A stretch of DNA of 64,000 bases from Pseudomonas paralcaligenes (GTDB lineage Bacteria; Pseudomonadota; Gammaproteobacteria; Pseudomonadales; Pseudomonadaceae), in assembly GCF_019655855.1 (NCBI RefSeq), contig NZ_BPFX01000031.1, positions 1 through 64,000 on the forward strand, in the 5' to 3' direction. The notes under the pieces were generated by a model. That model ran no database searches. It had not been told where the DNA came from and saw only the letters and a program-made list of their open reading frames with translations. The position numbers and the translations under genes are program-made. This document shows, one piece after another, positions 58,671 through 64,000 of this stretch. Each line of letters starts with the position of its first letter. Position 1 is the first letter of the stretch.

Positions 58671-60386
58671 TTAGTCGGCCCTGACTTGAACGTTTTGCGG
58701 AGTTTGCAGGCTCTGCGCCAGTTCCACCAGTTGCACGAACTCGCCGCGCAGGCCGAACGGGTCATCGCCCCGGGCGCCGCGGGCCAGCGTGGCGCTGTCG
58801 GCCAGGGAGAAGGCGCCGGTGTACTGGCCGCCGCGCAGCTGCTGAGCGAAGGCCGCCACCGCCGCGGCGAAGCGCAGGTCGTCGCTGGCCTGGGCGATGG
58901 GTGTCGCCTCGCCCTTGGCGATGGGCCGCTCCACCAGCTTGCTGGCGCTGCCCTCCGGCGCCTTGTAGCGCAGGCGCAGCCAGGCGATCTCGCCGGGTTT
59001 GCCCTGGTCGCCGGCGACGCGGGCATAGCGCAGCGGTTCCAGCCAGCCCTTGGCGCCCACCGGCACCACCTCGTACAGCGCGGTGACCGTGTGCCCGGCA
59101 CCGATCTCGCCGGCGTCGACCTTGTCGTTGGCGAAGTCCTCGCGCTTCAGGGCACGATTCTCGTAGCCCAGCAGGCGGTACTCGCTGACCTCGGCCGGGT
59201 TGAACTCGACCTGGATCTTCACGTCCTTGGCCATCACCGCCAGGGTCGAGCTGAGCTGGTCGACCAGTACCTTGCGCGCCTCGCGCAGGTTGTCGATGTA
59301 GGCGTAGTTGCCGTCGCCGGCGTCGGCCAGCTGCTCCATCAGCTGCTCGTTGTAGTTGCCCGCGCCGAAGCCCAGGGTGGTCAGCGACACGCCGGTCTTG
59401 CGCTTGTCGGCGGCCAGCTGCTTGAGCGTCTCGAAGTCGCTGATACCGACGTTGAAGTCGCCATCGGTGGCCAGCAGGATACGGTTGATGCCGTCCTTCA
59501 GCAGGCCCTTCTGCGCCTCCTGGTAGGCCAACTGGATGCCGGATTCGCCGGCGGTGGAGCCGCCGGCAGTGAGCCGGTCGATGGCGGCGCGGATCTTCGC
59601 CTTCTCGCTGCCGGCGGTGGATTCCAGCACCACGCTGGAGGTGCCTGCGTAGGTGACCAGGGCCACCCGGTCCTGCGGGCGCAACTGGTCGACCAGCAGC
59701 TTGAGGGTGGCTTGGACCATGGGCAGGCCTTCGCGGCGGTCCATGGAGCCGGAGACGTCGACCAGGAACACCAGGTTGGCCGGCGGCAGCTCGGCAACGC
59801 TCAGGTCGGCGGCCTTGATCGCCACCCGCAGCAGGCGTGTCTCGGGGTTCCAGGGCGTGGTCGCCAGTTCCGTGGCGACGCTGAACGGCACGTCACCCTC
59901 GGGTTTGGGATAGGCATAGGGGAAGTAGTTGACCAGCTCCTCCAGGCGCACCGCGTCCCTGGGCGGCAGGCTGCCGTCGTTGAGGAAGCGGCGCACGTTG
60001 GCGTAGGCGCCGGTGTCCACGTCGATGCTGAAGGTCGACACCGGCTGTTCGGCCACGGCCTGCACCGGATTGCCCTCGATCTTCTGGTATTGCTCGCGGT
60101 TGGCGTCCCGGTAGCCGAAGCCGGCGCCATCGCTCAGCGGCGCCGGGGCGATCATCGGCGCCGCGTAGGGCATGGCCTTGCGCGCTTCCCGGGTTCTGGC
60201 CGCGGCCGGGGCGGCCTGCTCCTGCAGCCGTTCGTGGGTGGCGACAGGTTCGGCGGCCTGGGGTACGGCCTGGGGGGCGACCACACTGGGCGTGGCCTCG
60301 TCGTGGGAGGCGCTGCAGGCGGCCAGCGCCAGGGCCAGGGTGGCGCCGAAGCCGGCGAGCAGGGGTTGCGGGGCGATACGGGACAT
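58671..60386 (-). CDS. VWA-domain lipoprotein (YfbK-like)
   Basis: 571 residues. A lipobox LALAAC places lipidated Cys24. A low-complexity linker is followed by the YfbK-type N-terminal domain (EGNPVQAVAEQPVSTFSIDVDTGAYANVRRFLNDGSLPP, VRLEELVNYFPYAYP). A von Willebrand A domain then has NLVFLVDVSGSMDRREGLPMVQATLKLLVDQL with an intact MIDAS. The C-terminal extension (YEVVPVGAKGWLEPLRYARV) is the DUF3520-like part. It is followed without a gap by the ECF sigma gene, so it is probably co-expressed with that regulon. Confidence 0.88.
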   Translation of the reverse strand: MSRIAPQPLLAGFGATLALALAACSASHDEATPSVVAPQAVPQAAEPVATHERLQEQAAPAAARTREARKAMPYAAPMIAPAPLSDGAGFGYRDANREQYQKIEGNPVQAVAEQPVSTFSIDVDTGAYANVRRFLNDGSLPPRDAVRLEELVNYFPYAYPKPEGDVPFSVATELATTPWNPETRLLRVAIKAADLSVAELPPANLVFLVDVSGSMDRREGLPMVQATLKLLVDQLRPQDRVALVTYAGTSSVVLESTAGSEKAKIRAAIDRLTAGGSTAGESGIQLAYQEAQKGLLKDGINRILLATDGDFNVGISDFETLKQLAADKRKTGVSLTTLGFGAGNYNEQLMEQLADAGDGNYAYIDNLREARKVLVDQLSSTLAVMAKDVKIQVEFNPAEVSEYRLLGYENRALKREDFANDKVDAGEIGAGHTVTALYEVVPVGAKGWLEPLRYARVAGDQGKPGEIAWLRLRYKAPEGSASKLVERPIAKGEATPIAQASDDLRFAAAVAAFAQQLRGGQYTGAFSLADSATLARGARGDDPFGLRGEFVQLVELAQSLQTPQNVQVRAD

Positions 60387-60468
60387 GGCGGGGTCTCCTC
60401 GGGCGAACAGTCCATTCGCCCGGGTAGACGTAGCCGCCGGCGACTTCGGGTTAACAGGTCTTTGAAAA

Positions 60469-60794
60469 GGCCATGTACCCGTTACGTGTTGCAGACGCTA
60501 CAGCCGCCCTGCGGAAGCGGCTTGCCTGGGAACCGGTAGGGTAGTTGGGTCGCAGGCCATAACCCATCAGCGTGATCGACCGCGGCACCGCTGGGTTACC
60601 CGGCAAGCGGCTAACCCACCCTATGCGTTGCGCAGTCAAGCCCTTCTATCTGAACACCGCAGCTGCCTGCCCCTGGATTCCCGCCTGCGCGGGAATGACG
60701 GTTTCGGAAGAAACTCCGCCCCCACCTCGTCATCCCCGCGCAGGCGGGGACCCAGAAGGGCTCAGGGCGCTACGACATCTAACAGGGACATAGC
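60469..60794. repeat. Long element with GGCCATGTACCCGTT end (unit 5)
   Basis: Begins GGCCATGTACCCGTTACGTG and ends ACAGGGACATAGC. It shares long tracts with 34549-34854, including TGTTGCAGACGCTACAGCCG, GGCTTGCCTGGGA, the GCGTGATCGACCGCGGCACCG region, GCAGCTGCCTGCCCCTGGATT and CGTCATCCCCGCGCAGGCGG. Confidence 0.72.
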
Positions 60795-60803
60795 TTTTGA
60801 AAA

Positions 60804-60937
60804 GGCCATGTCCCCGTGCCGTGTCGTTGGTGCAATCCCGCTTTCGTGGGAGCGGCTGGGCGGCATTCCGATTGGCCGCGAAATTCGCGGATGAATCCGC
60901 TCCCACAAGGTGTGCCACAACCAACGTGGGCATAGCC
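60804..60937. repeat. Short element with GGCCATGTCCCCGT end (unit 6)
   Basis: Begins GGCCATGTCCCCGTGCCGTG and ends AACGTGGGCATAGCC. The interior GTGGGAGCGGCTGGGCGGCA, CCGATTGGCCGCGAAATTCG and GAATCCGCTCCCAC is shared with 34863-34992 and 16103-16224. Confidence 0.72.
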
Positions 60938-60990
60938 TTTGAAAAACTACCTGCGTTGCTGGCAATACAGCGTGCCTCGCATGCAGCCCG

Positions 60991-62427
60991 TCAAGCGCCC
61001 TGGCTTTCCGCGCAGAGCTGGCGGACCAGCATGCCCAGGGTCATCATCGCCCGCTCGGATTCGCGGTTCCACGGGATGCCGCAGGTCAGCCGCAGGCAGT
61101 TGTTGAATTGCTCGGTGTTACTGAAGATCAGCCCCGGCGCGATGCTGATGCCCTGCTGCAGCGCCCGCACGTGCAGTTCCTGGGCGCTGACCTTGCCGGG
61201 CAGGCTGACCCAGAGGATGAAGCCGCCGTGCGGCCGGGTCATCTGCGTGCCTTCCGGGAAGTGCTGCTGCACCGCCAGCTGGTAGGCGGTCATGTTCTTG
61301 CGGTACTCCTGGCGGATGTGCCGCAGGTGGCGGTCGTAGCCGCCGTTCTCCAGGTAGGCGGCCACGCCCATCTGGGTCACGCTGCAGGCCGAGTGGGTGC
61401 TGAAGGTCTGCAGGCGCTCCACTTCTTCCTGGTAACGACCGGCGATGATCCAGCCAATGCGCACGCCCGGCGAGAGGGTCTTGGAGAAGCTGGAGCAGTA
61501 CACCACCTGGTCGTCGCGGTCATGGGCCTTGAGCGCCTTGCTGCGCCCCGGCTCGAACAGCAGCTCGCCGTAGATGTCGTCCTCGATCACCCGGATGCCG
61601 TGGTCGGCGGTCAGGCGCAGCAGCTGCTTCTGGCGGTCCTCGGGGATGCTGCCGCCGAGCGGGTTGGACAGGCGCGCGGTGAGCACCAGCGCCTTGATCG
61701 GCCACTGGTTGGCGGCCAGCTGCAGTGCTTCCAGGCTGAGACCGATGGTCGGGTCGCTGGGAATCTCGATGACCTTGAGGCCGAGCACTTCCGCCAGTTG
61801 CAGCAGGCCGTAGTAGGTCGGCGACTCGGCGGCGATCAGGTCGCCGGGCTGGGTCAGCACGCGCAGGGCCATGTGGATGGCGTCCACGCAGCCGTGGGTG
61901 ATCACCACCTCGGAAGGGTCCACCGCCACGCCGGCATCGCGCATGCGGATCGCCACCTGGCGGCGCAGCGGCTCGTAGCCGGGGCTGAACATGTAGCTGA
62001 AGGCGCGCGGGCTCTGGAAGCGGGTGACCTTGGCCAGTTGCTGGTGCAGCGAGCGCACCGGCAGGTAGTCCACGTGCGGCACGGCCGCGCCGAGGGGAAA
62101 CACGCCGTCCTGGCGCGAGTCGTTGAGCACCTGGCTGATGATGCTGCTGCGGGTGACCATGGCGGGGCGCTCGACCCGCGCGATGTCCGGGGTCGAGGCG
62201 GTGAGGCCGGCGCTCTGGTGCACGTAGAAGCCGGACTGCGGACGGGCGCGGATCAGGCCCATGTCTTCAAGGTTGGCGTAGGCCTGCAGCACGGTGGCAT
62301 GGCTGACGCTGAGCTGGGAACTCATCTTGCGCACCGACGGCACCCGCTCGCCGGGCTGGTAGACGCCGCGGCGGATATCCTCGGCCAGCAACTGGGCGAT
62401 GCGCTGATAGAGCAACAAGCTGGTCAT
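60991..62427 (-). CDS. MocR-type (GntR family) regulator with aminotransferase-like domain
   Basis: 478 residues. The N-terminal GntR winged helix is LYQRIAQLLAEDIRRGVYQPGERVPSVRKMSSQLSVSHATVLQAYANLEDMGLIRARPQSGFYV. A fold-type I aminotransferase domain follows, with the PLP lysine in YCSSFSKTLSPGVRIGWI and VVITHGCVDAIHMALRVL earlier. Such regulators sense PLP or amino-acid-related ligands. The ATG at 62427 has AAGGA upstream. A regulator of this type lies between the sigma pair and the atu genes in P. aeruginosa as well. Confidence 0.9.
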   Translation of the reverse strand: MTSLLLYQRIAQLLAEDIRRGVYQPGERVPSVRKMSSQLSVSHATVLQAYANLEDMGLIRARPQSGFYVHQSAGLTASTPDIARVERPAMVTRSSIISQVLNDSRQDGVFPLGAAVPHVDYLPVRSLHQQLAKVTRFQSPRAFSYMFSPGYEPLRRQVAIRMRDAGVAVDPSEVVITHGCVDAIHMALRVLTQPGDLIAAESPTYYGLLQLAEVLGLKVIEIPSDPTIGLSLEALQLAANQWPIKALVLTARLSNPLGGSIPEDRQKQLLRLTADHGIRVIEDDIYGELLFEPGRSKALKAHDRDDQVVYCSSFSKTLSPGVRIGWIIAGRYQEEVERLQTFSTHSACSVTQMGVAAYLENGGYDRHLRHIRQEYRKNMTAYQLAVQQHFPEGTQMTRPHGGFILWVSLPGKVSAQELHVRALQQGISIAPGLIFSNTEQFNNCLRLTCGIPWNRESERAMMTLGMLVRQLCAESQGA

Positions 62428-62484
62428 TACAAGGTTCCTTACGCGACTGAACCGTAACAGTAGCCAAATTCCGGACGACCGGAT

Positions 62485-62517
62485 CGGTACAGTGAAACAA
62501 TATGCCGACGGTACAGT
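62485..62517. promoter_or_regulatory. Direct repeat CGGTACAGT, candidate MocR operator
   Basis: CGGTACAGT occurs at 62485-62493 and again at 62509-62517, 24 bp apart, within the 60-90 bp before the MocR start. A nearby inverted pair, CCGTAACAG (about 62452) and CTGTTACGG (about 62523), brackets both. MocR regulators commonly bind direct repeats in their own promoter. Confidence 0.45.
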
Positions 62518-62648
62518 TGCGTCTGTTACGGAGCAGATATGGTCGACCGGCGCCGACCGGGTGATTGGGGAATGGGACTGCGGGAGGAAGGGGACGTTCC
62601 GTGACGCGGGGAGGACCGGGGGCGGACGCCCCCGGCGGGTGCAGCGGG

Positions 62649-63467
62649 TCAGTCGACGAACAGGTCGGTCATCAGCTTGCTGGTGGGGTCGAAGCGGTAC
62701 TGCTCGAAGTCCTCCTGGCCCTGCTCGCGGAGGATTTCCTCGTCCAGCAGCAGGCGGCCGCTGATGCTGCGCTCGCTGCTCGCGAGGATGGCGCAGGCGG
62801 CGTCGGCCATGATCGCCGGCAGGCGCGCGGCCTTCATCACCGCCGGGCCGCCGGCCTCGTACTCGATGGCGGCGGTGGCGATCACCGTCTTCGGCCACAG
62901 CGAGTTGACGCTGATGCCGTACTTGCGGAATTCCTCGTGCATGCCCAGCGTCAGCATGCTCATGCCGTACTTGGTGGTGGTGTACGGGCTGTAGCTGGAG
63001 AACCACTGGGGCGCGAGGTTGAGCGGCGGCGACAGGCTGAGGATGTGGCCGCGGCTCTGCTTGAGGTAGGGCAGGGCCGCCTGGCTGCAGACCATCACCG
63101 CGCGGGTGTTGATCTGGAACATCAGGTCGTAGCGCTTCGGCTCCAGCTGCTCGACGCCGACCAGGCGGATCGCCCCGGCGTTGTTGACCACGGCGTCGAT
63201 GCCGCCGAAGTGGGCGGCGGCCTGGGCCATGGCGGCCTTCACCGCGCCCTCGTCGCGCACGTCCAGCTGCAGGGCCAGGGCCTTGCCGCCGGCCTCTTCG
63301 ACTTCCGCGGCCACCGTGTGGATGGTGCCGGGCAGCTTGGGATGGGGCTCGGCGCTCTTCGCCGCGATGACGATGTTGGCGCCCTGGGCGGCGGCCTTGA
63401 GGGCGATCTCGCGGCCGATGCCGCGGCTGGCGCCGGTGATGAACAGGGTCTTGCCTTGCAGGGACAT
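62649..63467 (-). CDS. atuG: Short-chain dehydrogenase of the acyclic terpene (Atu) type
   Basis: 272 residues. The cofactor motif is TGASRGIGREIALKAAAQGANIVIAAKSAEPHPKLPGTIHTVA. The catalytic region is NNAGAIRL, ILSLSPPLNLAPQWFSSYSPYTTTKYGMSMLTLGMHEEF, with Tyr and Lys in the YTTTK form. The HSDL2-like PHPKLPGTI stretch and a biotin-carboxylase subunit gene immediately upstream suggest AtuG of the citronellol/geraniol pathway. The ATG at 63467 is chosen because AAGGA stands 8 bp before it. Confidence 0.78.
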   Translation of the reverse strand: MSLQGKTLFITGASRGIGREIALKAAAQGANIVIAAKSAEPHPKLPGTIHTVAAEVEEAGGKALALQLDVRDEGAVKAAMAQAAAHFGGIDAVVNNAGAIRLVGVEQLEPKRYDLMFQINTRAVMVCSQAALPYLKQSRGHILSLSPPLNLAPQWFSSYSPYTTTKYGMSMLTLGMHEEFRKYGISVNSLWPKTVIATAAIEYEAGGPAVMKAARLPAIMADAACAILASSERSISGRLLLDEEILREQGQEDFEQYRFDPTSKLMTDLFVD

Positions 63468-63497
63468 GGGCATTTTCCTTGGCTCGTTTGAAATCGT

Positions 63498-63560
63498 GTG
63501 GGAGCGGCCTTGGCCGCGATGCCTGACTGCGGCCTGCATCGAGGCCGAGGCCGCTCCCAC
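63498..63560. repeat. REPIN between atuF and atuG
   Basis: GTGGGAGCGGCCTTGGCCGCGAT is mirrored by GAGGCCGAGGCCGCTCCCAC. It is a 63-bp REP doublet of the same type as the one in cobJ (54882-54945). It lies in the 100-bp gap between two genes on the same strand. Confidence 0.85.
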
Positions 63561-63567
63561 CGGGGGA

Positions 63568-64000
63568 TCACGCTTCGGTCGCTTCGACCTCCACCAGCAG
63601 CTGGCGGCTTTTCACCTGGTCGCCCTGGCTGACCTGGACGCGGCGGATCACGCCGTCCATGCCGGCCTTGAGCGGGTGCTCCATCTTCATCGCCTCCAGC
63701 ACCACCAGCAGCTGGCCCTTGCTGACCTGCTCGCCCTCGGCCACCAGCACCTCGACGATGGCGCCGTCCATCGGCGCCTTGATCGTGCCGGTGCCGGCGG
63801 CGTTCTGCCCGCCGGCCGGGGCATGGGTGACGTCGGCGAATTCCAGGTTGCCGCCACGGCCGTACAGCCAGACCCGCTCGCCGTCCCGGTGGTAGGCCAG
63901 GCGGCGGCGCACGCCGTCCAGTTCCAGGGTGGCCCAGCGGCCGTCGGCGGCCAGTAGGTGCAGCTCGATGGACTGCTCGCCGACCTGCGCGCGCAGCCTT
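63568..64000 (-). CDS. atuF: Geranyl-CoA carboxylase-type biotin-containing alpha subunit (C-terminal part)
   Basis: Partial; the 5' end lies beyond the window. The visible 144 residues are the end of an acyl-CoA carboxylase alpha subunit. A beta-rich linker (VGEQSIELHLLAADGRWATLELDGVRRRLAYHRDGERVWLYGRGG) leads into the biotinyl domain. The biotin lysine lies in VLEAMKMEHPLKAGMDG. With AtuG next door, geranyl-CoA carboxylase AtuF is the best call. Methylcrotonyl-CoA carboxylase LiuD is the alternative, which the missing N-terminus would decide. Confidence 0.78.
   Translation of the reverse strand, partial: RLRAQVGEQSIELHLLAADGRWATLELDGVRRRLAYHRDGERVWLYGRGGNLEFADVTHAPAGGQNAAGTGTIKAPMDGAIVEVLVAEGEQVSKGQLLVVLEAMKMEHPLKAGMDGVIRRVQVSQGDQVKSRQLLVEVEATEA

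Larger units (their letters stand above)
60387..60990. other. Repeat-filled intergenic region upstream of the VWA gene
   Basis: About 600 bp with no gene. The left 80 bp holds the VWA gene leader. The rest is two elements of the GGCCATGT family, 60469-60794 and 60804-60937, with close counterparts at 34549-34992. The VWA promoter probably lies within or left of the first element. Confidence 0.7.

Overview
The window is a 64 kb chromosomal segment of a high-GC gammaproteobacterium, almost certainly a Pseudomonas. The evidence is gene content and order: etfBA divergent from ETF-ubiquinone oxidoreductase; an oligopeptidase, membrane protein, HIT protein, glutamine amidotransferase and DUF2937 run; an Arg-His-Leu tRNA cluster next to folD; an aerobic cob cluster; an ECF sigma/anti-sigma pair; and atuG/atuF at the right edge. 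Intergenic spaces carry Pseudomonas-type REP palindromes. The order resembles P. aeruginosa locally, but the blocks are rearranged.

Layout. 1-893: tandem REP-type repeats. 894-6497 (-): Yej-type peptide ABC importer (yejB-yejE-yejF-SBP). 6498-7246: non-coding, with a possible IS remnant. 7247-13701 (+): an island of low or mixed GC encoding an Rhs/YD-repeat system split over three separately exported proteins, two alternative N-terminal modules and one core/tip protein, followed by a probable immunity gene. 14014-20133: probable organosulfur scavenging locus with a DszA-family monooxygenase, a class II aldolase-like protein, a DszB-like desulfinase that keeps the Cys/His/Arg active-site pattern, and a divergent TonB-dependent receptor. 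20285-24928: ETF electron-transfer genes and an alpha/beta hydrolase. 25035-27027: small periplasmic and lipoprotein operon. 27205-27529: tRNA-Leu, tRNA-His, tRNA-Arg (-). 27788-34514: folD, small secreted and membrane proteins, oligopeptidase B and its divergent neighbours. 35126-38198 (-): thioesterase, CoxE-type VWA protein, GFA protein and MoxR ATPase. 38431-39032: membrane protein plus XRE regulator with two candidate operators. 39022-49090: DUF748 protein, cysK, MFS and EamA transporters, CoA-transferase, SprT protease, two Yip1 paralogues, DnaJ-like protein and ttcA. 49216-56602: divergent cobalamin operons, cobL-cobK-ferredoxin-like (-) and riboswitch-cobG-cobH-cobI-cobJ (+). 56680-60386 (-): lipoprotein, then VWA lipoprotein, ECF sigma and anti-sigma. 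60991-62427: MocR regulator. 62649-64000 (-): atuG and the 3' part of atuF.

The most unusual items are the split Rhs system, the DszB-like gene beside a DszA-like monooxygenase, a family of small inverted-repeat-bounded elements in at least six units, a REPIN lying in frame in the 5' end of cobJ, and dispersed palindromes that supply the stop codons of neighbouring genes. All function assignments come from reading the sequence; no database search was run.
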